A stretch of DNA of 6,523 nucleotides, from contig JAIRVW010000262.1 in the NCBI GenBank assembly GCA_031253705.1, positions 1 through 6,523 on the forward strand. The letters are read 5' to 3'. Within the stretch, counting starts at the first letter, position 1, and each line of letters starts with the position of its first letter. The position numbers were made by a program, and so were the translations under genes. This DNA comes from Brucellaceae bacterium (GTDB lineage Bacteria; Pseudomonadota; Alphaproteobacteria; Rhizobiales; Rhizobiaceae). The notes beneath the pieces were generated by a model that ran no database searches, was not told where the DNA came from, and worked only from the letters and a program-made list of their open reading frames with translations. Below, piece after piece: positions 1 through 6,419 of this stretch.

Positions 1-381
1 TACGGTGTGGAAACAAAAGACGGGCTCGCTCTTTGCGAAGAGGTCTATAAGCCGTATAACGGCGATAATTCCCTTGTCGGCTCCACCGATGTCGGCAGCG
101 TGAGCTGGGTTGTTCCGACCGTGCAGATGCGCGGTGCCACCTGTGCCATCGGCACACCGCTGCACTCATGGCAAATGGTGGCGCAGGGTAAACTACCTGC
201 TGCCCATAAAGGCATGGCACATGCAGCAAAAATCATGAGCAGCACGGCCGCAGAATTGTTCCGCAATCCGGAGCATATCACAGCGGCCAAAGCCGATCAT
301 AAAAAACGCCTCGGCGGTACAGTTTTCATCAATCCGATACCGGATGATGTTCAGCCAGCCTTGCCTGAGCAAAAGGCGTAA
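1..381 (+). CDS. M20-family amidohydrolase, AbgB-like (C-terminal fragment)
   Basis: This is the last 126 residues of a protein whose start lies before the window; it reads in frame 1 from the first base to TAA at 379-381. M20 amidohydrolases/peptidases are cytoplasmic metal-dependent enzymes that split amide bonds, for example p-aminobenzoyl-glutamate by AbgB or N-acyl amino acids by related aminoacylases. Visible family signatures are the GSTDVG-VSWVVPTVQ block (about residues 25-41 of the fragment) and GTPLHSWQMVAQGK (about 49-62), whose His is expected to be a metal ligand in this family. The hydrolase lies 63 nt upstream of an ABC importer on the same strand, so it probably acts on what the importer brings in. 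AbgB-like proteins are roughly 450-480 residues, so about a quarter is present. The family is clear; the substrate is not determinable here. Confidence 0.85.
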   Translation, partial: YGVETKDGLALCEEVYKPYNGDNSLVGSTDVGSVSWVVPTVQMRGATCAIGTPLHSWQMVAQGKLPAAHKGMAHAAKIMSSTAAELFRNPEHITAAKADHKKRLGGTVFINPIPDDVQPALPEQKA

Positions 382-400
382 CAGGATCGGCAACAGGAAT

Positions 401-448
401 ATGACTATGACTTTCTTCTTCATCTCTAACCGGCCAAGGACATTATGA
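401..448 (+). CDS. possible 15-residue leader peptide, overlapping the first permease
   Basis: A tiny reading frame (MTMTFFFISNRPRTL) lies in the gap between the hydrolase and the first permease. Its second ATG (407) has AGGA at 395-398 at good spacing (8 nt). Its TGA (446-448) overlaps the permease ATG (445) in the ATGA arrangement used by the following genes of the operon. This could couple permease translation to ribosomes arriving from upstream. It has no recognisable family, and an ORF this short can arise by chance, so this is a speculative call. Confidence 0.2.
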   Translation: MTMTFFFISNRPRTL

Positions 449-1167
449 AGCAACTCAGCTTTTTTGAAATCCTCAGCTTCGGGCCAGATGGCTGGGGGCA
501 GGTTCTGCTCACCGGCGCATTGATGAGTGTTGCCCTTGCTGTGACCGGCTTTCTGCTCGGCGCTGTTATCGGCGTATTCGGTGCCTGGGCAAAAATCTCA
601 GGCGGACGGGTTACCCGTACCATCGCGGACGGCTATACAACCATCATCCGCGGCATTCCTGATCTGCTGATTATCTACCTGTTTTATTTCGGCGGCAGTG
701 CAGCCATTACCGCGATCGGCAAATTGTTCGGCGCTGAGGGTTTCCTCGGCTTTCCGGGCTTCCTCGCCGGTATGCTGGCTATCGCTATTTCCTGCGGCGC
801 GCATCATACGGAAGTCTTCCGCGGTGCGTTTAAAGCCGTTGCCAAAGGCGAGCTGGAAGCAGCAACCGCATGCGGCATGGGTCGCTGGCTCAAATTCCGT
901 CGTATCATTGCGCCTCTGTCGCTGCGTCATGCGCTGCCGGGTCTTGGCAATGTGTGGCAGGTTTCTTTGAAAGAATCCGCTCTGGTGTCTGTCACCGGTG
1001 TTGTGGAACTGCTGCGTCAGGCTCAGATCGGCGCCGGTTCAACCGGCCTGCCATTCAACTTCTTCCTGATTGCCGGTGCGCTTTATCTGCTGATTTCCTC
1101 CGTTTCAGGCGGCATTCTGCAGTCCGCTGAGCGCTATTTCTCCCGCGGCGTGAGGAGAGCCCGATGA
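445..1167 (+). CDS. polar amino acid ABC transporter permease (HisQ/OccQ-like)
   Basis: This 240-residue integral inner-membrane protein is one of two permease subunits of a polar-amino-acid/opine-type ABC importer. The length is normal for HisQ/OccQ proteins. A first hydrophobic segment spans about residues 20-46, IRGIPDLLIIYLFYF (68-82) is the conserved block before the second helix group, and the cytoplasmic EAA loop that contacts the ATPase is at 138-158 (EAA, G144, F151, P157). Further hydrophobic segments lie near 103-117 and 203-223. The start at 445 has AAGGA at 436-440, a slightly short 4-nt spacing. Its stop overlaps the start of the next permease (ATGA), so the pair is probably coupled to give a heterodimer. 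Family assignment is firm; the substrate follows the binding protein. Confidence 0.92.
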   Translation: MKQLSFFEILSFGPDGWGQVLLTGALMSVALAVTGFLLGAVIGVFGAWAKISGGRVTRTIADGYTTIIRGIPDLLIIYLFYFGGSAAITAIGKLFGAEGFLGFPGFLAGMLAIAISCGAHHTEVFRGAFKAVAKGELEAATACGMGRWLKFRRIIAPLSLRHALPGLGNVWQVSLKESALVSVTGVVELLRQAQIGAGSTGLPFNFFLIAGALYLLISSVSGGILQSAERYFSRGVRRAR

Positions 1168-1898
1168 GCTTTGAATTTTTCGCTGAATCCTTTGTCGAAA
1201 TGGCAGCGGGTATTCCGCTGACCCTGAAACTGGCCGCAACCGCGATTGCACTGGGCGCCTGCCTTGCGCTGCTGATCGCGATGATGCGCCTGTCCGGCAA
1301 TTTTGTGCTGGACTGGATTGCCCGTATTTATGTGTTTGTTTTCCGCGGCACACCGCTGCTGGTGCAGATCTTCATCATCTATTACGGCCTCAGCCAGTTT
1401 CCCGCGATCCGTCACTCCTTCCTGTGGCCGGTGCTGCGTGAGCCATACTGGTGTGCGGTAATTGCGCTGACCATGAACACCGCAGCCTATGCCGGTGAGA
1501 TCATCCGCGGTGGCCTGCTGTCTGTTCCTCATGGCCAGATTGAAGCTGCCAAAGCCTGCGGCATGTCACGCTTCACCGCTTTTCGCCGCATTGTTATGCC
1601 GCTGGCTGTGCGTCAGGCACTGCCTGCCTATGGCAATGAAATGATCTCCATGGTCAAAGCCACCTCGCTGGCCTCGATCATCACCCTGATGGAAGTCACC
1701 GGCATTGCTGCCAAGCTGATTGCCGAAAGCTACCGCGCGATTGAAGTGTTCATCGTTGCCGGTGCGATCTATCTGGCGATCAACTTTATTCTGACCCGTC
1801 TTCTGCTGCTGGCTGAATACCGCATGACGCCTTATCTGCGTCAGCCTGTTCCTGTCAGCGTACCGGCCAATATTCCGACTGAAGGAAAAGCATCGTGA
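1164..1898 (+). CDS. polar amino acid ABC transporter permease (HisM/OccM-like)
   Basis: This 244-residue second permease subunit is a likely heterodimer partner of the preceding gene. It shows the HisM-type signature FRGTPLLVQ (60-68), then [10 protein letters not shown], the [13 protein letters not shown] block (105-117) and the EAA loop at 128-146 (EAA, G133, F140, P146) that docks on the ATPase. Hydrophobic segments run near 20-40, 52-75, 95-112 and 195-218. The start is fixed by GAGGAG at 1152-1157, 6 nt before the ATG, which overlaps the preceding stop by 4 nt. The C-terminal tail after 223 is hydrophilic and Pro-rich. Its last bases contain the GTG start of the ATPase gene, continuing the overlap chain. 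Length and motifs are typical, with no sign of damage. Confidence 0.92.
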   Translation: MSFEFFAESFVEMAAGIPLTLKLAATAIALGACLALLIAMMRLSGNFVLDWIARIYVFVFRGTPLLVQIFIIYYGLSQFPAIRHSFLWPVLREPYWCAVIALTMNTAAYAGEIIRGGLLSVPHGQIEAAKACGMSRFTAFRRIVMPLAVRQALPAYGNEMISMVKATSLASIITLMEVTGIAAKLIAESYRAIEVFIVAGAIYLAINFILTRLLLLAEYRMTPYLRQPVPVSVPANIPTEGKAS

Positions 1899-2686
1899 GC
1901 AATACAGTATCCTCATCCAAGCCGGTCGCGCTGAAAGTCGAAAACCTGCGCAAGAATTTCGGTCAGGTCGAAGTGCTGAAAGGTATTTCGCTCGAAGCCC
2001 GCGAAGGCGAAGTCATCTCCATTCTCGGCTCTTCCGGCTCCGGTAAATCCACGCTGCTGCGCTGCATCAACCTGCTGGAAACTCCGACCTCCGGCACAGT
2101 CACCATCTCCGGTGAAACCATCAAGATGGCGCAGAATTCCAAGGGCGAAAGCTACCCGACCGATAAGAAACAGGTCTCGCGCATTCGCTCGGAACTTGGC
2201 ATGGTGTTCCAGAGCTTCAATCTCTGGTCGCACAAAACCATTCTGGAAAATGTGATTGAAGCGCCGATTTATGTGCAGGGGCGCAACCGCGCTGAAGCGA
2301 TTGAAGAGGCAGAAGCTTTGCTGGCGAAAGTTGGTATTGCCGATAAACGCAATTACTATCCGTCGCACATGTCCGGCGGTCAGCAGCAGCGTGCAGCCAT
2401 TGCCCGAGCGCTCGCCATGAAGCCGAAAGTCATGCTGTTTGACGAACCGACTTCCGCGCTTGATCCGGAGCTGGTGGGTGAAGTGCTGCGCGTGATGCGC
2501 GGTCTTGCCGAAGAAGGCCGCACCATGCTGGTTGTAACACACGAAATGGGCTTTGCCCGTGATGTATCCAACCGCGTTGTCTTTGTGCATCAGGGACAGG
2601 TTGAAGAAGACGGCGCTCCGGCAGATGTCTTCACTAACTCCAAATCCGAACGTTTCCGCAAATTCATCAGCCACGAAAATGCGTAA
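1895..2686 (+). CDS. polar amino acid ABC transporter ATP-binding protein (HisP/OccP-like)
   Basis: This 263-residue cytoplasmic ATPase powers the importer. All nucleotide-binding motifs are intact: Walker [10 protein letters not shown] (45-53), Q-loop Q106 in [12 protein letters not shown] signature MSGGQQQR (159-166), Walker [13 protein letters not shown] (179-190) with catalytic E184, and the switch His216 in VVTHEMGFA. The segment [15 protein letters not shown] is characteristic of the HisP/GlnQ/OccP (PAAT) subfamily. The GTG start overlaps the upstream TGA (GTGA) and has AAGGA at 1882-1886, 8 nt away. An 86-nt gap follows before the binding-protein gene, unlike the tight overlaps upstream. 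Family assignment is essentially certain. Confidence 0.95.
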   Translation: MSNTVSSSKPVALKVENLRKNFGQVEVLKGISLEAREGEVISILGSSGSGKSTLLRCINLLETPTSGTVTISGETIKMAQNSKGESYPTDKKQVSRIRSELGMVFQSFNLWSHKTILENVIEAPIYVQGRNRAEAIEEAEALLAKVGIADKRNYYPSHMSGGQQQRAAIARALAMKPKVMLFDEPTSALDPELVGEVLRVMRGLAEEGRTMLVVTHEMGFARDVSNRVVFVHQGQVEEDGAPADVFTNSKSERFRKFISHENA

Positions 2687-2772
2687 CAACAAAAATACGG
2701 AGCGGCTCAAAAGTTCAATCCTGAATGGAGCAGTTCCGAATGAACAAGAATAATATTAAACAGGGTGCTTCT

Positions 2773-3636
2773 ATGAAAACCAGCCTCATCACCAAATCGC
2801 TTCTTGCTTCTGCAATGCTGCTCGGCGCCGTATCGGCCAGCGTCACTGCACAGGCAGAAGAAAAGAAATGGACAAAAATCACCATCGCAACTGAAGGTGC
2901 TTACCGTCCGTACAACTTCACCAAGCCGGACGGCACACTCGACGGCTACGAAATCGAGCTGAGCAAATATCTCTGCGATCACATGAAAGTGGAATGCACG
3001 CTCGTTGCAACACCATTTGACAGCATGATCCCTGCTCTGAACGCAGGTAAATTCGATGCTATCATGGCTGGCCTGACCGCCACTGCAAAACGCGAAGAAA
3101 CCATTGATTTCTCCGTTTCCTACGGCCTGACCCCGCAGACTTTTGCAACGCTGAAAGACAGCCCTTATGCAAAACTGCCACATGGCGGCGAAACTCTGTT
3201 CCTCGCCAAGGAAGATGATGCCACCAAACAGGCTATCAGCGAATTCTCGACCTCGATCAAAGGTCTCACTGTTGGCGTACAGACCGCTTCGCTCGGCCTG
3301 ACCCTGCTCAACACCTATTTCAAAGATTCCGCTGATATCCGCGAATATAAGACCACTGAACAGCACGATCTGGATCTGAAGTCCGGCCGCGTTGATCTGG
3401 TTGTTGCATCGCTGGCCTATCTGGCCGATGCTGCCAAGAAGCCTGGCAATGAAGACATCGTTCTGACTGGTCCTTACTTCAAAGGCGGCGTACTGGGTCG
3501 CGGTGTAGCCGTTGGTCTGCGTAAGAACGAACCTGAACTGCAGAAAAAGTTCAGCGAAGCAATCGAAGCTGCAAAAGCAGACGGCACAATCAAGAAGCTG
3601 TCTGAAAAATGGTTCGGCTTCGACGTAACTCCGTAA
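2773..3636 (+). CDS. periplasmic amino-acid/opine-binding protein (OccT/NocT-like)
   Basis: This solute-binding protein (287 residues from this start) captures ligand in the periplasm and delivers it to the permeases. It has a Sec signal peptide of about 28 residues (basic N-end, hydrophobic core 9-21, cleavage expected after AQA). The mature part opens with ITIATEGAYRPYNF (36-49), as in octopine/nopaline binding proteins. A Cys68/Cys75 pair should form the small disulfide of this family, and R107 in TAKREE is the expected carboxylate-binding Arg. EYKTTEQHDLDLKSGRVD (191-208), VAVGLRK and the ending KKLSEKWFGFDVTP recall OccT/NocT closely. The start is uncertain. ATG 2773 has AGGG at 2762-2765 and gives a normal signal peptide. 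In-frame ATG 2740 has a better GGAG (2727-2730) but adds 11 AT-rich codons. The opine-type ligand is inferred from resemblance. Confidence 0.9.
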   Translation: MKTSLITKSLLASAMLLGAVSASVTAQAEEKKWTKITIATEGAYRPYNFTKPDGTLDGYEIELSKYLCDHMKVECTLVATPFDSMIPALNAGKFDAIMAGLTATAKREETIDFSVSYGLTPQTFATLKDSPYAKLPHGGETLFLAKEDDATKQAISEFSTSIKGLTVGVQTASLGLTLLNTYFKDSADIREYKTTEQHDLDLKSGRVDLVVASLAYLADAAKKPGNEDIVLTGPYFKGGVLGRGVAVGLRKNEPELQKKFSEAIEAAKADGTIKKLSEKWFGFDVTP

Positions 3637-3642
3637 GTTACG
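3624..3642 (+). repeat. small inverted repeat over the binding-protein stop codon
   Basis: CGTAACT (3624-3630) and AGTTACG (3636-3642) are perfectly complementary around a 5-nt loop, and the TAA stop (3634-3636) lies in the loop and stem base. An alternative pairing, CCGTAA/TTACGG (3631-3643), overlaps it. It precedes the strong terminator hairpin by 20 nt and may add 3'-end protection to the mRNA; no T-tract follows directly. Confidence 0.35.
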
Positions 3643-3662
3643 GATACAATCTGAAATCATGG

Positions 3663-3695
3663 ATGTGGCTGCGATCGTCGCGGCCACATTTTTTT
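3663..3695 (+). terminator. intrinsic terminator of the ABC transporter operon
   Basis: A 12-bp stem pairs 3663-3674 with 3678-3689, with one G-U pair and a 3-nt TCG loop, followed at once by seven T residues (3689-3695). It is a textbook Rho-independent terminator, 27 nt after the binding-protein stop. The T-tract on one side only makes it a terminator for the plus strand, separating the operon from the EamA gene. Confidence 0.93.
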
Positions 3696-3726
3696 ATGCT
3701 CTCTGTGACCATCAAAATCCGACTTT

Positions 3727-3754
3727 TTATCAGGTCATCGCAGAGCGGTATGAT
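3727..3754 (+). promoter_or_regulatory. candidate promoter for the EamA-family gene
   Basis: The gene follows a strong terminator and so should have its own promoter. TTATCA (3727-3732) and TATGAT (3749-3754), 16 bp apart, are a fair sigma-70-like pair, which would leave about 110 nt of leader. A second TATGAT (3789-3794) with a weak TTCTGA (3766-3771) is an alternative. Arms GAGCGG (3743-3748) and CCGCTC (3776-3781) flank the first -10. Nothing else is evident in 3696-3869. Confidence 0.3.
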
Positions 3755-3869
3755 CTGATCTGAAATTCTGATGATCCGCTCCCTGCAATATGATTGGACG
3801 GCACGGTCTTGTCGCTGTAGAAGCCTTTACCATTCAAAATCAATATCATCCTGCATCCGGATCAGTCTC

Positions 3870-4763
3870 ATGCCTGTTTATGAACTCGCCGCACTCGGAG
3901 CCGCGACTTGCTGGGCACTCACAGGCATTATTTCAGCCATTCCCGCAGGCCATGTCGGCGCACTGGCTTTCAACCGTGGCAGGCAGGTTTTCGTCACCGG
4001 TCTGTTGCTGGTCTATGTGCTCATCACCGGTACATGGCGCGATCTCAGCTGGGACAATGCTGTGCCGCTGCTGCTCTCCGGTCTGATCGGGATTTTCATC
4101 GGTGACTCTTTACTGTTCACCGCTCTGAACCGTCTTGGCCCCCGTCGTTCCGGTATTTTATTTGCGCTCAATGCACCGATTGCCGCCGTGCTTGGCTGGC
4201 TGCTGCTGGATGAAAAACTATCGCCAATGGGTGTGCTCGGTATCGCCGTCACAATCTCCGGCGTGTTGCTGGCCATTCTGTTCGGCAAGCGCCGTGCGCA
4301 GATGCATGAATGGGAAAAGATCAAAGGCCCGCTCTGGATCGGTGTCGGGCTGGGGCTGGCAGCGGCAACCGGTCAGGCGATCGGCTCCATTATCGCCCGC
4401 CCTGTGATGGCCGGTGGTATTGATCCGGCGCTGGCCTCGCTGCTGCGTGTGGGTGTTGCCGCCTGTTGTCTCACGGTTCTCACACAATTACCGGTTCCGG
4501 CGCTCAAGCCGAAGAAGCCTTTTACGCTGAAGATTGCCTTTCTCACTGCATTGACCGGCTTTCTCTCGCTGGCGCTCGGTATGACCTTGCTGCTCTTTGC
4601 GCTTTCCGGTGGCAAGGTCGGCATTGTCTCCACCATTTCAGCCACAACGCCGGTGATCATTCTGCCGTTACTATGGCTGCGCACCGGTGAACGCCCTGCC
4701 AATGGTGCATGGCTTGGCGCTCTGCTGGTGGTAGCCGGTATGGCGCTGATTATGCTGCGCTGA
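3870..4763 (+). CDS. EamA/DMT-family inner-membrane transporter
   Basis: This 297-residue, highly hydrophobic protein of the drug/metabolite transporter superfamily probably has ten membrane helices in two EamA repeats. The first repeat (about 5-140) ends with the typical FALNAPIAAVLGWLLLDEKL block (98-117) and a GVLGIAVTISGVLLA helix. A basic cytoplasmic linker (about 139-152) follows. The second repeat (about 155-296) contains ISATTPVIILPLLWLRTGERP (256-276) and a final GALLVVAGMALIML helix. Members export or import small metabolites, amino acids or nucleotide sugars; the substrate cannot be told from sequence. I choose ATG 3870 because it opens a canonical first helix. The frame is open back to 3771, but those 33 codons encode a Cys/Arg/Ser-rich stretch unlike the family. 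The ribosome site is weak (CGGA at 3858-3861). It stands alone between a terminator and a convergent operon. Confidence 0.88.
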   Translation: MPVYELAALGAATCWALTGIISAIPAGHVGALAFNRGRQVFVTGLLLVYVLITGTWRDLSWDNAVPLLLSGLIGIFIGDSLLFTALNRLGPRRSGILFALNAPIAAVLGWLLLDEKLSPMGVLGIAVTISGVLLAILFGKRRAQMHEWEKIKGPLWIGVGLGLAAATGQAIGSIIARPVMAGGIDPALASLLRVGVAACCLTVLTQLPVPALKPKKPFTLKIAFLTALTGFLSLALGMTLLLFALSGGKVGIVSTISATTPVIILPLLWLRTGERPANGAWLGALLVVAGMALIMLR

Positions 4764-4781
4764 GTGAAATGCTCACTCAGC
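4759..4781. terminator. hairpin between convergent genes, possible bidirectional terminator
   Basis: Perfect 9-bp arms, GCTGAGTGA (4759-4767) and TCACTCAGC (4773-4781), enclose a 5-nt loop. The TGA of the EamA gene (4761-4763) and the TGA of the minus-strand flavin reductase (4773-4775) both lie inside the stem. It is the only structure seen in the 9-nt gap between the convergent genes. No T-tract follows on either strand, so it may be a weak terminator or a 3'-end stabiliser. Confidence 0.5.
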
Positions 4782-5333
4782 CGCCTGCTGCTGATAATGA
4801 TGACCGGAAACCACACGCACCGCTTCAGAAACCGCCTGTGTAATACGGCTCTCAATCAGCACATTGCTCAGTTTTCCATCGGTAAAATCGCGATCTGAGA
4901 CATAGATTGCAGTCGGCAGTGCAAAAGCTTCAAAGAAACCAAACAGCGGGCGCAACTGGTGTTCGACGATCAGCGAATGACGGTCACCGCCACCGGTCGC
5001 TGCCAGAATAACCGGCTTACCGCGTAACAGTTTCGGATCAAGCAGATCAAAGAAATGTTTGAACAGCCCCGTATAGCTGCCCTTATAGGTCGGCGTGCCC
5101 ACGACCAGCAAATCAGCGGAAGCAATTTCATCCACAATATCCGAGGCCTGCCTGTCGAGCTGCGACGGCCAGCATGCCGCCGGAAAAGATGCGCCCAGAT
5201 CGGCAATATCATAGACGGATGATACACCGCCAAGCGATGCTGCCGCCTGTCCGGCTATATGTTCAACAAAGCCGCGGGTTTTGGACGGGCTGGTCAGGTT
5301 GCCGGAAAATCCGGTAATGCGGGGCGCACTCAT
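4773..5333 (-). CDS. NADPH-dependent FMN reductase, MsuE-like
   Basis: This 186-residue flavodoxin-fold reductase of the MsuE/SsuE family uses NAD(P)H to reduce FMN. In characterised relatives the reduced FMN goes to a two-component monooxygenase that releases sulfite from sulfonates. The FMN phosphate loop is at 9-19 (GNLTSPSKT region). GTPTYKGSYTGLFKHFFDLL (79-98) is the diagnostic helix segment, with His93 where related enzymes carry a helix-altering Tyr or His. ATGGGDRHSL and EHQLRPLFGFFEA (112-136) match MsuE-type proteins best. The ATG overlaps the upstream gene's stop by 4 nt, and GAGGA lies 6 nt before it (plus-strand 5340-5344). It is the last gene of its operon, and no partner monooxygenase is in the window. 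A more general quinone or flavin reductase role remains possible. Confidence 0.88.
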   Translation of the reverse strand: MSAPRITGFSGNLTSPSKTRGFVEHIAGQAAASLGGVSSVYDIADLGASFPAACWPSQLDRQASDIVDEIASADLLVVGTPTYKGSYTGLFKHFFDLLDPKLLRGKPVILAATGGGDRHSLIVEHQLRPLFGFFEAFALPTAIYVSDRDFTDGKLSNVLIESRITQAVSEAVRVVSGHHYQQQAAE

Positions 5334-6004
5334 AGTCTTTCCTCAGAACTTTCAGAATTTTCATGTGTCAGCGGGGGCGGCAAAGGAATCTCCCCCGTAA
5401 AAACCGGCACGCGATAACCGCGCTGCACAGCTTCCCGTTTAGCGATTTGCAGATACCAGCGCCGCACAGAGGGATAATCATTGAGATTGATTTTATGGCG
5501 TTCAAAACGCGACACCCACGGCCAGACCGACATATCGGCAATGGAATAATCGCCTGCCAGATAGTCTTTACCGTTGAGATGCTGTTCCAATTTTTCATAT
5601 AGCCGTTTGGTTTCCTGCGCGAAAAGCGCTGAGGCTGCCGGTGCTGCATCCGGATGATAGGTCAAAAAATAATGTGCATGGCCAAGTGTGGGGCCTAAAC
5701 CGCCAACCTGCCAGAACACCCATTCCAGCACCGCATAGCGTTCAGCGCCTGAGGCTGGCAGAAAGCGGCCGGTTTTCTCTGCGAGATAAGTCAGGATCGC
5801 ACCGGATTCCAACAGTGTCAGCCCGTTTGAGCGATCAACAATCGCCGGAATTTTGGAACCGGCACTGATCTTGCGGAACCTATCCGAGAACTGCTCGCTT
5901 TTGGTCAGGTCAATCGCATGTGCCTGATAGGGCAAGCCAAACTCTTCCAGAGCAATGGAGGTTTTCAGCCCGTTGGGTGTTATCCATGTGTAGAGATCAA
6001 TCAT
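5330..6004 (-). CDS. glutathione transferase, YfcG-like (Nu class, disulfide-bond oxidoreductase)
   Basis: This 224-residue cytoplasmic glutathione transferase family protein closely resembles E. coli YfcG, which binds glutathione/GSSG and reduces disulfides rather than conjugating typical GST substrates. The N-terminal thioredoxin-like domain has T9 and N11 in ITPNG, matching the YfcG active-site positions, KIPAI with the cis-Pro (51-55) and ESG (66-68) for glutathione binding. The helical domain has the hallmark EWVFWQVGGLGPTLG (94-108) and DYSIADMSVWPWV (152-164). A Pro-rich, acidic tail follows from about 205. ATG 6004 gives the family-like MIDLY start, 1 nt after the regulator's stop. 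A TTG at 6013 would add three residues. No clear ribosome site is seen, consistent with coupling to the regulator. Its 3' end overlaps the flavin reductase start. Confidence 0.9.
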   Translation of the reverse strand: MIDLYTWITPNGLKTSIALEEFGLPYQAHAIDLTKSEQFSDRFRKISAGSKIPAIVDRSNGLTLLESGAILTYLAEKTGRFLPASGAERYAVLEWVFWQVGGLGPTLGHAHYFLTYHPDAAPAASALFAQETKRLYEKLEQHLNGKDYLAGDYSIADMSVWPWVSRFERHKINLNDYPSVRRWYLQIAKREAVQRGYRVPVFTGEIPLPPPLTHENSESSEERL

Positions 6005-6005
6005 G

Positions 6006-6380
6006 TCAGTCAAACATCAAATCTGGCATCGCATCGGATGACGGGCGGTTGCCCCCATTGCGGCCGGTCACATCTTCCAGCCCGTCAAAAATCTCCCGCA
6101 ACCGCAGAACGATCTGCTCAACGCGCGGATCGCTCACGCTGTAGATCATCTTCTTGCCATCACGCCTGCAGGCAATCGCACCCGCCTCGCGCAAAACGCT
6201 CAGCTGCTGCGACAGGCTGGGCTGCGGAATACGCAGTTCCGTTTCAAGCTCACTGACCTGCGCTTCCTGTTCCATCAGATAACAAACCAGCGCCAACCGG
6301 TTGGCATTAGCAATCAGTTTCAGCAGATCACTGGCTGTGGTGACTGAACGGCATAAACGGGCTGCAACCGGCTTGGTCAT
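6006..6380 (-). CDS. ArsR-family transcriptional regulator, BigR/SqrR/YgaV-like
   Basis: This 124-residue winged helix-turn-helix repressor is probably the autoregulator of the operon it heads. The core runs from LLKLIANANRLALVCYLME (19-37) through VSELETELRIPQPSLSQQL (42-60, recognition helix within QPSLSQQLSVLREAG) to the wing CRRDGKKMIYSV (71-82). It looks most like the BigR/SqrR/YgaV persulfide-responsive group. C33 sits in RLALVC, matching their first sensing Cys, but the second (before the C-terminus, in the helix ending LREIF) is Asp99; other Cys are C10 and C71. No arsenic-type CxC motif is present. Start 6380 is chosen because AGAGAGG (plus-strand 6385-6391) lies 4 nt upstream; upstream ATG 6401 lacks such a site. 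A 20-residue polar tail follows the core. The ligand is inferred, not shown. Confidence 0.88.
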   Translation of the reverse strand: MTKPVAARLCRSVTTASDLLKLIANANRLALVCYLMEQEAQVSELETELRIPQPSLSQQLSVLREAGAIACRRDGKKMIYSVSDPRVEQIVLRLREIFDGLEDVTGRNGGNRPSSDAMPDLMFD

Positions 6381-6419
6381 TAAACCTCTCTTTATAACCA
6401 TACACAAACACTATATAAA

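Noticed and set aside
1913..2710. A 265-codon minus-strand open frame opposite the ATPase gene
   Set aside because: It has the same register effect as above. The sense strand has every ABC ATPase motif intact, so the antisense frame is a shadow.
2725..2772. Binding-protein start at ATG 2725
   Set aside because: No ribosome site at suitable spacing, and it would give a signal peptide with a 16-residue polar lead. ATG 2773 or 2740 is more credible.
2707..3687. A 326-codon open frame on the minus strand opposite the whole binding-protein gene
   Set aside because: Its codons lie in exact register with the sense codons, so it stays open simply because the sense gene avoids TTA, CTA and TCA codons. 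The translation is Phe/Cys-rich and resembles no family, and it crosses the terminator.
3743..3781. GAGCGG/CCGCTC arms as a terminator or riboswitch stem
   Set aside because: Only 6 bp with a 27-nt interior that pairs poorly and no T-tract. It is noted only as a possible operator near the candidate promoter.
3771..3869. N-terminal extension of the EamA protein from an upstream in-frame ATG
   Set aside because: The 33 extra residues are Cys/Arg/Ser-rich and not membrane-like, while ATG 3870 begins a normal first EamA helix.
6381..6407. Longer ArsR protein from TTG 6407 or ATG 6401
   Set aside because: No ribosome site precedes these starts, while AGAGAGG lies 4 nt before ATG 6380.
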